This document shows, in pieces, positions 1-6,421 of a stretch of DNA of 6,920 nt. Under the pieces are notes generated by a model, which was not told where the DNA came from, did no database searches, and saw nothing but the letters and a program-made list of their open reading frames with translations. A program made the position numbers and the translations under genes. Within the stretch, counting starts at the first letter, position 1, and each line of letters begins with the position of its first letter. The stretch comes from Thermoplasmatota archaeon (GTDB taxonomy: Archaea > Thermoplasmatota > E2 > DHVEG-1): assembly GCA_022866015.1 (NCBI GenBank), contig JALHTX010000405.1, positions 1 to 6,920 on the forward strand, in the 5' to 3' direction.

Positions 1-1
1 A

Positions 2-565
2 CAGATCATGTATAATTACTCGGTAGTTTCATCAGATTCTAGCAATCATGATATCATCTATGAGATCAACTGGGGCGATGGATCTTCTGAGTATTCTTCA
101 TCATATTTTGAATCTAATGAATCCCAGAATATAAGTCATCGCTGGGAAGTTGATGGTACTTATTTAATACAGGTCCAGGCGATAGATTATTATGGTGCTG
201 AAAGTGATTGGGCAACATTAGAAGTAACTATGCCAAAAATCAAGAGCATTTTAAATATAAAACAAGGAGAATTCGCAGCAGAAATCGGAGTCGGAGATGA
301 AGAAGAAACAAAGGTATATCTAGAAGGTAACTATAGATTAAGAGGAAGATTTACAGTATTATATGGAACAGCAACAAACGGTGAACAAGAAGTTAGATAT
401 CAAGGATTATTGAGGGGAAACCACTTCATATTACAAATACCTATTAGAGAAAGAATTGTAAACACAATTGGAAGATATACAATAAATGAAAACAGAGAAT
501 TCTCAGGAAGATGGACTGCACGAGGTATTGGAATTAACGGATGGATTAAAGGTACAATAAGTTAA
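2..565 (+). CDS. C-terminal part of a PKD-domain secreted or surface protein (5' end outside window)
   Basis: The frame is open to the left edge, so the ATG at position 8 is probably internal and the true start lies upstream. Numbered from that Met, residues 1-75 form a PKD (polycystic-kidney-disease type) beta-sandwich repeat: WGDGS at 22-26, then ISHRW and the GTYLIQVQAID strand at 42-60, and a closing GAESDW at 63-68. Such repeats are common in archaeal extracellular proteins and usually act as spacers or adhesion modules. Residues 80-185 are a separate, strand-rich domain with many Gly, Arg and aromatic residues (for example RYTINENREFSGRW at 157-170) that I do not recognise. It has no transmembrane tail, so it is probably secreted or held by another part of the protein. 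Codon choice shifts between the two halves, from many T-ending codons to many A-ending ones. The catalytic or binding role, if any, lies in the missing N-terminal part. The PKD call is firm; the function is unknown. Confidence 0.8.
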   Translation, partial: QIMYNYSVVSSDSSNHDIIYEINWGDGSSEYSSSYFESNESQNISHRWEVDGTYLIQVQAIDYYGAESDWATLEVTMPKIKSILNIKQGEFAAEIGVGDEEETKVYLEGNYRLRGRFTVLYGTATNGEQEVRYQGLLRGNHFILQIPIRERIVNTIGRYTINENREFSGRWTARGIGINGWIKGTIS

Positions 566-654
566 AATCATATTTAAAAACCTGCTTTATATTACAACAA
601 AATTTTAAAATATATTGTAAAAGTACTAAAAATCTAAGCAATAACTAAAAATTA

Positions 655-681
655 TTCTTTTTTTCTTTCTTTTAAATTTTT
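655..681 (+). terminator. T-rich terminator for the PKD-protein gene
   Basis: A run of T tracts (658-664, then further T4 and T5 blocks) lies about 90 bases after the stop at 565 in the gap between convergent genes. Archaeal RNA polymerase stops at such T tracts without a hairpin. On the opposite strand the same gap holds T-rich stretches at about 694-709 that could end the phosphate operon, so the 566-709 gap probably works in both directions. I see no gene in it. Confidence 0.45.
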
Positions 682-709
682 AAAAAATTATTTATGAAAA
701 ATAAAATAA

Positions 710-1408
710 TTATTTTGCAATCATTGAACGTAACCAATCAGCAACGTTTTCAGCATGATCAGCAATATCATCTACCCAGTCGATAATTTTTAAGAGATGA
801 TACACATCCATAGGCTCAAGTTTCTTCTCAAGTTTATAAACCCCTCTTGTCGCCTCATATCTTTTTTGATCAGCTATATATTCCCAATCATGGACCTTAT
901 GAATATATTGTTTTGTCTGATCCCTCTCACGTTTCACAAAACCTGTTTCAACAAGGTCTCTAATATTTTCAACTGCTAATTCCATTGCTTGGACTGTTTC
1001 GCAAACAAGCTTGCAATGTTCAATAAAAATAGGTCGAAGTTCTTCTGGTATCTTTGTATGGCGCATATCAAGCATTTCTACAAGATTTTCAGCATGATCA
1101 AGAATTGCATCTTGCTCACGAAGAGCCCATAAAAATCTGCCTTTATCAACTTGCATAAAAACTGAAGATGGAAGATGATTTCTAATATTACTCTTAATTA
1201 TATCTGCCTCGTGCTCAAGTTCTGATACTTCTTTAGCAAGTTCAGAAAAGCCTTTGTAGTCACCAGTATAATACTTAACTAAACCATCCTTTAAGATTCC
1301 GATGCATTCTTTGACTTTTCCCATATGATCAAGTAATTGATCAAATGGTGATTTTCTTCTAAATGTGTCACCTACTGGTGCTCTGAAATGCTCCTTTTGT
1401 TTTTCCAT
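710..1408 (-). CDS. DUF47 family PhoU-like protein, partner of the PiT phosphate transporter
   Basis: This 232-residue, almost wholly helical protein matches the DUF47/PhoU-like family (TIGR00153 type), soluble proteins encoded next to PiT transporters and thought to control or assist them on the cytoplasmic face. Two similar acidic helix motifs, DHAEN at 104-108 and DHAEN at 217-221, mark the duplicated three-helix bundles. ELEHEAD at 63-69 is a further acidic cluster of the kind that binds metal in PhoU proteins. Length is normal for the family. It starts at ATG 1408 behind a good Shine-Dalgarno (AAGGTGA, six bases away). It lies 21 bases after the transporter stop, so the two are almost certainly co-transcribed. 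No signal peptide or membrane segment is present. The family call is firm; its precise effect on transport is inferred from neighbours. Confidence 0.93.
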   Translation of the reverse strand: MEKQKEHFRAPVGDTFRRKSPFDQLLDHMGKVKECIGILKDGLVKYYTGDYKGFSELAKEVSELEHEADIIKSNIRNHLPSSVFMQVDKGRFLWALREQDAILDHAENLVEMLDMRHTKIPEELRPIFIEHCKLVCETVQAMELAVENIRDLVETGFVKRERDQTKQYIHKVHDWEYIADQKRYEATRGVYKLEKKLEPMDVYHLLKIIDWVDDIADHAENVADWLRSMIAK

Positions 1409-1414
1409 CTTTTT

Positions 1415-1421
1415 TCACCTT
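1415..1421 (-). promoter_or_regulatory. Shine-Dalgarno of the DUF47 gene
   Basis: Read on the minus strand this is AAGGTGA, six bases before the ATG. It fits wholly inside the 21-base gap after the transporter stop. The second operon gene therefore has its own ribosome loading site. Confidence 0.7.
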
Positions 1422-1429
1422 ATTTGATA

Positions 1430-2692
1430 TTATAGTATTAATGTTAAACCTAAAAAGATTATTGCTGCTGTAAATGCTGAGACTGGGACTGTTATAACCC
1501 AGCAAATAAAGATTTTTTTAATAACTTTCAGATCAACAGCAGCAATACCTTTTGCTAAACCAACACCAATTACAGAGCCTACTAGAACCTGTGATGTTGA
1601 AACAGGCAAACCAAGCCGTGAACATACCAATACGACAAGTGCTGTACTAAACTCTGCTGAAAAACCTCTTGTTGGAGTGATCTCTGTTATTTTCTCACCG
1701 ATAGTAACTATAACTTTATGTCCCCATGTTGCTAAACCTACGATTATACCTACGCCACCAAGAGCGATTAACCATATAGGACAAATTATTACAGATTGAA
1801 GAGTCCCGTTTTGAAGAATATCTATAACTGCTGCTAATGGTCCAATGGCATTAGCAACATCATTTGAACCATGAGCAAAAGCGACAAAACATGCAGTAAT
1901 TATCTGAAGATAGATAAAAAAATGTTCTATAGCATGATATGCCTCAGTATCTGTTTTAATTTTTGTTGTTTTATAACGATTTAAAAGAATATAAGTAATA
2001 ATAGCAGAAATAATACTAACGATTATTGTTATAGTTAAAACTATATATAAAGGAATAACAGGGAAGCTTGTACATTCAAGACTTTTAAAAATAGAAAATA
2101 AAATAACAGAAAAAAGAGTAAATGTAAAAAAAGGAAGTGATTTTTTAGCTGATTGAAATGGTTTATTTGTATCAAGAATGACTTTCTTTATAATAAGAAA
2201 AATAAAAAATGCAAGTGCAGCACCAATAATTGGAGAGAGAATCCAGCTTTCTCCTATCTCAATCATCTTACCCCAGCTCACAGCTGAAACTCCTGCCGCA
2301 ATAATACCAAAACCGATTATGGCACCAACTATTGATTGAGATGTTGATATAGGAAGCGAAAAATATGTAGAAATCGAAATCCAAATTGCTGCAGCAAGAA
2401 GAGCAGCCAGCATGCCATATATATAGAGGTAAGGATCAGATGTAAAAACTGGTGTATAAGGGTTTACAATTCCTTTTTGAAGTGTGGTTGTAACATGAGA
2501 ACCAACCAACACAGCTCCCATAAATTCAAAAATACCTGCGATAATAATTGCTTTTCTAATTGTTAGAGCCTTACTTCCTACAGACGTCCCCATTGAATTT
2601 GCTAAATCGTTTGCGCCAATACTCCAAGCAACATAAAAAGCGATAGCAAGAGTACTACCGCCAATCAATATTACAGGTATTGTGAAATCCAA
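1430..2692 (-). CDS. pit: PiT family inorganic phosphate transporter
   Basis: This 420-residue polytopic membrane protein imports inorganic phosphate, in this family usually by cation symport (H+ or Na+). The two inverted halves of the PiT fold are plain. GANDLANSMGTSVGSKALT at 26-44 is mirrored by GSNDVANAIGPLAAV at 275-289, and SLPISTSQ at 112-119 by GLPVSTSQ at 361-368. The GxND signatures are the substrate-binding core. About ten or more hydrophobic helices are visible, with a Lys-rich cytoplasmic loop near 169-185 and another near 240-255. The start is TTG at 2692: no in-frame ATG or GTG lies upstream before a stop, and a strong GGAGAGGAG sits nine bases before it. The DUF47 gene follows in the same transcript. 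Ion specificity cannot be read from the sequence. Confidence 0.95.
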   Translation of the reverse strand: MDFTIPVILIGGSTLAIAFYVAWSIGANDLANSMGTSVGSKALTIRKAIIIAGIFEFMGAVLVGSHVTTTLQKGIVNPYTPVFTSDPYLYIYGMLAALLAAAIWISISTYFSLPISTSQSIVGAIIGFGIIAAGVSAVSWGKMIEIGESWILSPIIGAALAFFIFLIIKKVILDTNKPFQSAKKSLPFFTFTLFSVILFSIFKSLECTSFPVIPLYIVLTITIIVSIISAIITYILLNRYKTTKIKTDTEAYHAIEHFFIYLQIITACFVAFAHGSNDVANAIGPLAAVIDILQNGTLQSVIICPIWLIALGGVGIIVGLATWGHKVIVTIGEKITEITPTRGFSAEFSTALVVLVCSRLGLPVSTSQVLVGSVIGVGLAKGIAAVDLKVIKKIFICWVITVPVSAFTAAIIFLGLTLIL

Positions 2693-2701
2693 TAGATACC
2701 G

Positions 2702-2710
2702 CTCCTCTCC
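2702..2710 (-). promoter_or_regulatory. Shine-Dalgarno that fixes the TTG start of the phosphate transporter
   Basis: The minus strand reads GGAGAGGAG, nine bases before TTG 2692. An ATG just upstream (minus strand, reading MERSG) is in another frame and would lie on top of this site. The TTG is therefore the better start. Confidence 0.6.
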
Positions 2711-2711
2711 A

Positions 2712-2915
2712 TTAATGACATATCTCTTTATTTAATACTTCTTTTTTGTGTGCTTCAAGGATCTGGCAGGTTGTTTAATATATTTTATTTCTGTGCTTAT
2801 CGTATTCTGGGTATTGTTCCAGAAAATCTGAAATTATTATTTTCACGTTTTTTTCTCTTTTATTTGTTATAAAAGCATCTAGTTTGATTGTAAGTATTTT
2901 ATCAAAATTACTTTC
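2712..2915 (-). pseudogene. In-frame continuation of the small membrane gene beyond its stop, itself broken by a second TAA
   Basis: Directly after the TAA at 2918-2916 the same frame runs 46 codons (from ESNFDKILTIKLDAF to DFLEQYPEYDKHRNKIY), meets a second TAA at 2777-2775, then runs 20 codons (TTCQILEAHKKEVLNKE and so on) to a TAA at 2714-2712. Both segments look like natural soluble, partly helical protein, with charged and aromatic residues well spaced. Neither has an ATG, or a start with a ribosome site; the only internal GTG, midway through the first segment, has no Shine-Dalgarno. The simplest reading is one gene of about 144-152 codons with an N-terminal two-helix membrane part and a cytoplasmic tail, cut by two nonsense changes. 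C-to-T changes of CAA codons would suffice. Alternatives are base-call errors, readthrough, or chance. TAA is the terminal stop of every other gene here, so recoding is unlikely. Confidence 0.45.
2729..2737 (-). promoter_or_regulatory. Possible TATA box for the phosphate operon
   Basis: The minus strand reads TATTAAATA. A start site about 26 bases downstream would fall close to, or inside, the Shine-Dalgarno at 2702-2710, so the spacing is tight. The region is AT-rich and similar strings arise by chance. It also overlaps the remnant reading frame at 2712-2915. No PhoB-like operator is evident. Confidence 0.25.
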
Positions 2916-3146
2916 TTAAATCTTGCTATATATTTCTCTTGTTACAAATATTATTTCTAAAACTGATATTATTACTAAGATTATTATTATTGAGACGATA
3001 ATTAGGTTAGAAATAATTAATGCATCTATTAAAACTATTAGTTCAAGGGCTAGTATTAAGTATGGTAGAAAAAATGATAATTTGTTTGCTCGGGGGGATT
3101 GGTTGTAATCTTGTATAAATGTTCTAATCCTCCCGCAACTTGGCAT
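2916..3146 (-). CDS. Small two-helix membrane protein of unknown function (possibly the truncated N-terminal part of a longer protein)
   Basis: I do not recognise this protein. From the ATG at 3146 it has 76 residues: a short basic N-terminus (CGRIRTFIQDYNQSPRANK at 4-22), two hydrophobic helices at about 24-45 and 48-68 with acidic residues E35, D41 and E64 near or in them, and a short charged tail. The longer start at 3170 would add eight residues (MDIKQEEI). I prefer 3146 because GAGG lies five bases before it, whereas 3170 has no ribosome site. Both segments are very rich in Ile and Leu. It sits 253 bases upstream of the phosphate transporter start on the same strand, but the intervening frame is broken (2712-2915), so a shared job is unproven. 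Coding potential is moderate, since a run of ATA/ATT codons in AT-rich DNA can mimic a membrane helix. Confidence 0.6.
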   Translation of the reverse strand: MPSCGRIRTFIQDYNQSPRANKLSFFLPYLILALELIVLIDALIISNLIIVSIIIILVIISVLEIIFVTREIYSKI

Positions 3147-3197
3147 AATTTCCTCTTGTTTTATATCCATAAAAGGTTAGATAATAAAAAAATTTAC

Positions 3198-3205
3198 TAT
3201 TTATT
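3198..3205 (-). promoter_or_regulatory. Possible TATA box for the two-helix membrane protein gene
   Basis: The minus strand reads AATAAATA within an A-rich stretch. A start about 26 bases downstream would lie near 3175. That would give a leader of about 29 bases carrying the GAGG site used by the ATG at 3146, and so supports the shorter protein start. Confidence 0.3.
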
Positions 3206-3226
3206 TTTTACAAAAAACAAAAACTT

Positions 3227-3409
3227 TTAATAAAAATTTAGTTTATAAGTATAATATGGGAAAACACCAAGTAATACCAATACCCAAGCAATTATTCCAG
3301 ATATATCTGAATTAAACAGAGTAGTTCCTGGTGTTCTATCAAACTTAGTCCTTGCTTCAACTATTCCTAAAAGACCAGCTATAATTATACCTCTTATAAA
3401 AGAAAACAT
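3227..3409 (-). CDS. Small predicted membrane protein, 60 residues, unknown function
   Basis: I do not recognise this protein. It has a hydrophobic N-terminal segment (residues 4-17, FIRGIIIAGLLGIV), a polar middle with a basic/acidic mix (EARTKFDRTPGTTLFNSD at 18-35), and a clear membrane helix at about 36-51 (SGIIAWVLVLLGVF), ending YYTYKLNFY. Codon use is ordinary and not the Ile-only bias expected of AT noise: Gly, Pro, Trp and Arg codons are well spread. No good Shine-Dalgarno precedes ATG 3409 (only GTAGGGT directly adjacent), but a TATA box 24-31 bases upstream suits a leaderless transcript. It diverges from lonB and is followed by the other small membrane gene on the same strand. It may be a real short membrane gene. 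Homologues would be the deciding evidence. Confidence 0.55.
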   Translation of the reverse strand: MFSFIRGIIIAGLLGIVEARTKFDRTPGTTLFNSDISGIIAWVLVLLGVFPYYTYKLNFY

Positions 3410-3432
3410 ACCCTACTTTTGACATTATTTCA

Positions 3433-3440
3433 TTTTTATA
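3433..3440 (-). promoter_or_regulatory. TATA box placed for leaderless transcription of the 60-residue gene
   Basis: The minus strand reads TATAAAAA at 24-31 bases before the ATG at 3409. This is the distance at which archaeal TBP/TFB would start the transcript at, or within a few bases of, the start codon. It is the clearest TATA match in the window and strengthens the case that the short gene is real. Confidence 0.45.
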
Positions 3441-3500
3441 CATATTTTTATTTTCCTCCACCCTTTTTTCTTCCTAAAAACTAATATCATTAAATAAATA

Positions 3501-3513
3501 TTTTTAATATTTT
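3501..3513 (+). promoter_or_regulatory. Possible TATA region for lonB
   Basis: The sequence TTTTTAATATTTT lies 25-37 bases before the ATG at 3538. The whole 3481-3537 stretch is AT-rich, so the exact element cannot be fixed. If it is used, the transcript would start close to 3538. That would make the long form of LonB leaderless, or give the short form (ATG 3607) a leader of about 70 bases. Confidence 0.3.
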
Positions 3514-3537
3514 AATCAATAAAAGAAAAATTGAAAT

Positions 3538-5673
3538 ATGGTTCCATTATACAACACTTTAAAAAATTATTATGAATTTCCTTTAATTTATCAGGAAATC
3601 GTAGAAATGGTGAACAAATTGACAGATAAAAAACTTGATGAAAAACAGACTCAGGAAAAAAAACCAGAAGAAATGCCGCCTATTGAAGATTGGATTAAAA
3701 AACAGGATTTTAAAACAACAGCTGATATTAAAGTCCCTGAACTTTTACTAGACCAGGTTATTGGTCAGGATAAATCTGTTGGAATTGTTAGGAAGGCAGC
3801 TAAACAGAAACGTCATGTTATGCTTATTGGTGACCCTGGTACTGGTAAATCTATGGTTGCACGTGCAATGACTGCTTTTTTACCAAAAGAACAACTTGAA
3901 GATATTATCGCTTATCAAAATAACGATGACCCAAATACTCCTCATATTCGTGTTGTTCCAGGTGGTAAAGCAAATGAGATAGTAAAATCTCAAAGGGAAG
4001 AAGCAAAGAAGAAAAAAGAACAACAGAACAGTATGATTATTTCTATTGCTTTTTTGATTTTAATTATTTCAGCAGTAGCTGCTTTCTATGAGTTTTTTAC
4101 ACCTATAGCAAACCCTACTCTACATATAGAATATTTACTCTTCGGAGGCATTTTTGCTTTTATAATGATTCTATTTTTTTCAAGAGGAGCTTTAATGCAA
4201 CGCAACACTCTTCATAATATCCCTAAGATATTAGTTGCTCATGAAAAAAATGATTTACCACCTTTTATCGATGCTACAGCCGCACATTCTGGTGCACTTC
4301 TTGGTGATGTTAGACATGACCCATTTCAATCAGCAGGTCTTGAAACACCACCACATCAATTAGTAGAAGCAGGTTCTATTCATCGTGCACATAAAGGAGT
4401 TTTGTATATTGATGAGATAAACACTTTGAGTCTGCCCTCTCAGCAGCATCTTTTAACAGCTATTCAAGAGAAAAAATTTCAAATAACTGGTCAATCTGAG
4501 CGTAGCTTTGGTGCTATGGTCAAAACAGAGCCCGTCCCTTGTGATTTTATCCTTGTATCTGCAGGTAATCTTGATGCATTAAAAGGTATGCATCCAGCTC
4601 TTCGTAGTCGTATACGTGGTTATGGTTATGAGGTATATCTGAATAGTAACATGGATGATAATTATGATAATCGTGAGAAGCTTATTCGTTTTGTAGCTCA
4701 AGAAGTAAAAAAAGATGAAAGAATATCTCATTTTGATCGTGATGCAGTAGGTGAAATTATTCATGAAGCGCAACGTCGTGCTGGTAGAAAAGGTAAACTT
4801 TCCTTACGTCTTCGTGAACTTGGTGGTTTGATTCGCGCAGCAGGTGATCTTGCTTATGAAAAAGGCGATAAAATTGTTACTCAAAACCATGTTGTAGATG
4901 CAAAAAAGATAGCTAAATCATTAGAACAACAAGTAGTTGATCGTGCAATTGAACAAAGTCAGGACTATAGATCTTTTAAAACTTCTGGTGCGGAAATCGG
5001 GGTAGTAAATGGTCTTGCAGTTCATACAGCCGATCCATCAATGAGTGAGTTCTCAGGACTTGTATTACCAATTGTAGCAGATGTTACCCCTGCAGGTTCA
5101 CAATCTGAAGGAAAAGTTATTGCAACTGGTAAACTTGGTGAAATAGCAAAAGAATCGGTTCTAAATATTTCTTCTATCATTAAAAAATATATGGGGCATG
5201 ATATTTCTAAAAATGATATTCATATTCAGTTCATTGGAACTTATGAAGGACTTGAAGGAGATTCTGCAAGTATTTCAGTTATAACAGCTGTTATTTCTGC
5301 GATGGAAGAAATTCCTGTTCGTCAGGATGTGGCAATGACTGGTTCTCTTAGTATCCGTGGTACCGTACTGCCAATTGGTGGTGCAACAGCAAAGATTGAA
5401 GCAGCAGTCAAAGCAGGTATTAAAAAAGTAATTATCCCAAAATCAAACCTTAATGATGTATTACTTGAGGATAAATATAAAGATAAAATACAAGTAATAC
5501 CAGTTGAAACATTACCAGAAGTAATAGAAATTGCACTTGTTGGTAAAGGAAAAAAACAACTCTTAAGGAAACTTAAAGCAATGAAACCATTAAAAGTATC
5601 TGGTAAAATAGAGCTTGATTCAGAGAAAAAAATGACATTACCTCATACAAAAAATATTGATTCTTCAAAATAA
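3538..5673 (+). CDS. lonB: Archaeal membrane-bound Lon protease (LonB type)
   Basis: This is an ATP-driven protease that unfolds and degrades damaged or regulatory proteins at the cytoplasmic face of the membrane. Numbered from ATG 3538 (711 residues): AAA+ Walker A GDPGTGKS at 98-105; two membrane helices at about 166-188 and 198-216 inserted between Walker A and B, the hallmark of archaeal LonB; Walker B VLYIDEIN at 288-295; sensor-1 Asn344; arginine finger in LRSRIRG at 355-361; sensor-2 region LRLRELGG at 423-430. The proteolytic domain carries the Ser/Lys dyad, S576 in EGDSAS and K619 in GGATAKIEAA. There is no large N-terminal domain as in bacterial LonA, which is normal for LonB. The start is uncertain: 3538 lacks a ribosome site but has a TATA-like region at leaderless distance, while ATG 3607 (Met24) has a weak AGGA ten bases away and gives a length closer to relatives. 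All key residues are present. The last 30 residues are a polar, Lys-rich tail. Confidence 0.97.
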   Translation: MVPLYNTLKNYYEFPLIYQEIVEMVNKLTDKKLDEKQTQEKKPEEMPPIEDWIKKQDFKTTADIKVPELLLDQVIGQDKSVGIVRKAAKQKRHVMLIGDPGTGKSMVARAMTAFLPKEQLEDIIAYQNNDDPNTPHIRVVPGGKANEIVKSQREEAKKKKEQQNSMIISIAFLILIISAVAAFYEFFTPIANPTLHIEYLLFGGIFAFIMILFFSRGALMQRNTLHNIPKILVAHEKNDLPPFIDATAAHSGALLGDVRHDPFQSAGLETPPHQLVEAGSIHRAHKGVLYIDEINTLSLPSQQHLLTAIQEKKFQITGQSERSFGAMVKTEPVPCDFILVSAGNLDALKGMHPALRSRIRGYGYEVYLNSNMDDNYDNREKLIRFVAQEVKKDERISHFDRDAVGEIIHEAQRRAGRKGKLSLRLRELGGLIRAAGDLAYEKGDKIVTQNHVVDAKKIAKSLEQQVVDRAIEQSQDYRSFKTSGAEIGVVNGLAVHTADPSMSEFSGLVLPIVADVTPAGSQSEGKVIATGKLGEIAKESVLNISSIIKKYMGHDISKNDIHIQFIGTYEGLEGDSASISVITAVISAMEEIPVRQDVAMTGSLSIRGTVLPIGGATAKIEAAVKAGIKKVIIPKSNLNDVLLEDKYKDKIQVIPVETLPEVIEIALVGKGKKQLLRKLKAMKPLKVSGKIELDSEKKMTLPHTKNIDSSK

Positions 5674-5675
5674 AA

Positions 5676-5693
5676 TTTTTTATTCTTTTTTTT
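5676..5693 (+). terminator. T-tract terminator after lonB
   Basis: Two T tracts (six and eight T) begin three bases after the lonB stop. They suggest that lonB is usually a single-gene transcript and that nadM, 69 bases further on, may have its own promoter or depend on readthrough. Confidence 0.45.
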
Positions 5694-5742
5694 AATTAAT
5701 GTTTTAAACAAACAGCAAATATTGTTTTTAGGAAAAATAATT

Positions 5743-6228
5743 ATGAAAGCATTATTTATAGGTCGTTTTCAACCATTTCACAATGGTCATTTAAAAGCAA
5801 TAAGATATCTTTCAGATAAATATGATGAAATAATAATAGGTATTGGCTCATCTCAATATAGTAATACCATCGATAACCCATTTTCATCAGATGAAAGAAT
5901 GTTAATGATAAAAGAATCATTGAAACAAGAAAATATAATAAACTATAAAATAATTCTAATTCCAGATATCCATAATCCACCTAAATGGGTTGATCATGTT
6001 TTATCAATAAATTCTGATTTTGATGTTGTTGTATCAAATAATGATTTTACAAAACAACTATTTTTAGAAAAAGGTTTTAAAATACAGAAAACACCTTTGT
6101 TTAATAAAAAAGAATATTCTGGTAGAGTGATACGCAGAAAGATTTCAGATAATGAATCATGGGAGAACCTTGTACCTAAATCTTGTATTCAAATAATAAA
6201 AAAGGCGATAAAAGAATCAAAGAATTAA
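5743..6228 (+). CDS. nadM: Nicotinamide-nucleotide adenylyltransferase, archaeal NadM type
   Basis: This enzyme joins NMN and ATP to give NAD and pyrophosphate, the last step common to NAD synthesis and salvage, in the cytoplasm. From ATG 5743 the protein has 161 residues. It shows the nucleotidyltransferase signature GRFQPFHNGH at 7-16 (the HxGH motif is H13-N-G-H16), GIGSSQYS at 33-40, the NPFSSDERM block at 45-53, IPDIHNPPKW at 73-82, and the C-terminal YSGRVIRRKI at 125-134. Relatives normally have SGT at that last site, so Arg replaces Thr here; the nearby Arg pair that contacts ATP phosphates is kept. An in-frame ATG at 5722 would add seven residues (MFLGKII), but AGGA lies nine bases before 5743 and the family starts right at the first strand (MKALFIGRF). 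The gene follows lonB by 69 bases on the same strand. There is no obvious functional tie. Confidence 0.95.
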   Translation: MKALFIGRFQPFHNGHLKAIRYLSDKYDEIIIGIGSSQYSNTIDNPFSSDERMLMIKESLKQENIINYKIILIPDIHNPPKWVDHVLSINSDFDVVVSNNDFTKQLFLEKGFKIQKTPLFNKKEYSGRVIRRKISDNESWENLVPKSCIQIIKKAIKESKN

Positions 6229-6265
6229 ATTCTTAAAGAAAGAAAAAAACAAAATAAATAACTAG

Positions 6266-6280
6266 TTTTTACAATTTTTT
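6266..6280 (+). terminator. T-tract terminator after nadM
   Basis: A T5 and a T6 tract lie about 40 bases after the nadM stop and before the tRNA promoter region. They fit archaeal intrinsic termination. Confidence 0.4.
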
Positions 6281-6303
6281 CAAGAGAATAAGTTTTTGTA
6301 TGT

Positions 6304-6312
6304 AAAATTATA
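6304..6312 (+). promoter_or_regulatory. Possible TATA box for tRNA-Pro
   Basis: The AT-only string AAAATTATA is centred about 26 bases before the first base of the mature tRNA. Archaeal tRNA genes use the same TATA/TBP promoters as protein genes. The flanks are AT-rich, so the match is weak on its own. Confidence 0.35.
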
Positions 6313-6333
6313 TTGCGTTCCACAGTTTTTATT

Positions 6334-6406
6334 GGGCTCGTGGGGTAGCTTGGTATCCTTCTACCTTGGGGTGGTAGTAACCTGAGTTCAAATCTCAGCG
6401 AGCCCA
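6334..6406 (+). tRNA. tRNA-Pro, anticodon GGG
   Basis: A complete 73-base cloverleaf. Acceptor stem GGGCTCG pairs with CGAGCCC (6399-6405), with discriminator A at 6406. The D arm has loop AGCTTGGTA, a G-U pair at 10-25 and a T-T mismatch at 13-22. Anticodon stem CTACC/GGTAG closes loop TTGGGGT, with anticodon GGG at 6368-6370 reading proline CCC/CCU codons. The T arm is CTGAG/CTCAG around TTCAAAT. No intron is seen and CCA is not encoded (TCC follows the discriminator), as is common in archaea, so the tail is added by nucleotidyltransferase. The gene is single and flanked on the right by a repeat-rich segment and unfamiliar genes. tRNA 3' ends are frequent integration sites, but no duplicate of this tRNA end occurs in the window. 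Confidence 0.96.
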
Positions 6407-6421
6407 TCCTCGCCTTCAAGA

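Noticed and set aside
797..979. Plus-strand 60-codon frame
   Set aside because: It lies wholly inside the DUF47 gene on the other strand and has no ribosome site; it is a mirror frame of a well-supported protein.
2923..3108. Plus-strand 61-codon frame, Ile- and Thr-rich
   Set aside because: It is opposite the two-helix membrane gene. Its composition is what the reverse complement of ATA/ATT-rich codons gives.
3357..3443. Minus-strand 28-codon frame (MYKNEIMSKVG and so on) behind GGTGGAGG at 3455-3462
   Set aside because: The ribosome-like site is eleven bases from the ATG, and the start overlaps the TATA box of the 60-residue gene. The peptide after residue 11 is the out-of-frame reading of that gene. 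A one-base error joining the two frames cannot be ruled out.
4579..4773. Minus-strand 64-codon frame
   Set aside because: It is antisense to conserved AAA+ coding sequence of lonB and is low-complexity Ile/Thr.
5756..5980. Minus-strand 74-codon frame
   Set aside because: It is antisense to the nadM active-site region and has no independent support.
6334..6406. Possible tRNA intron or split tRNA
   Set aside because: All arms are contiguous and of normal length; there is no bulge-helix-bulge insertion.
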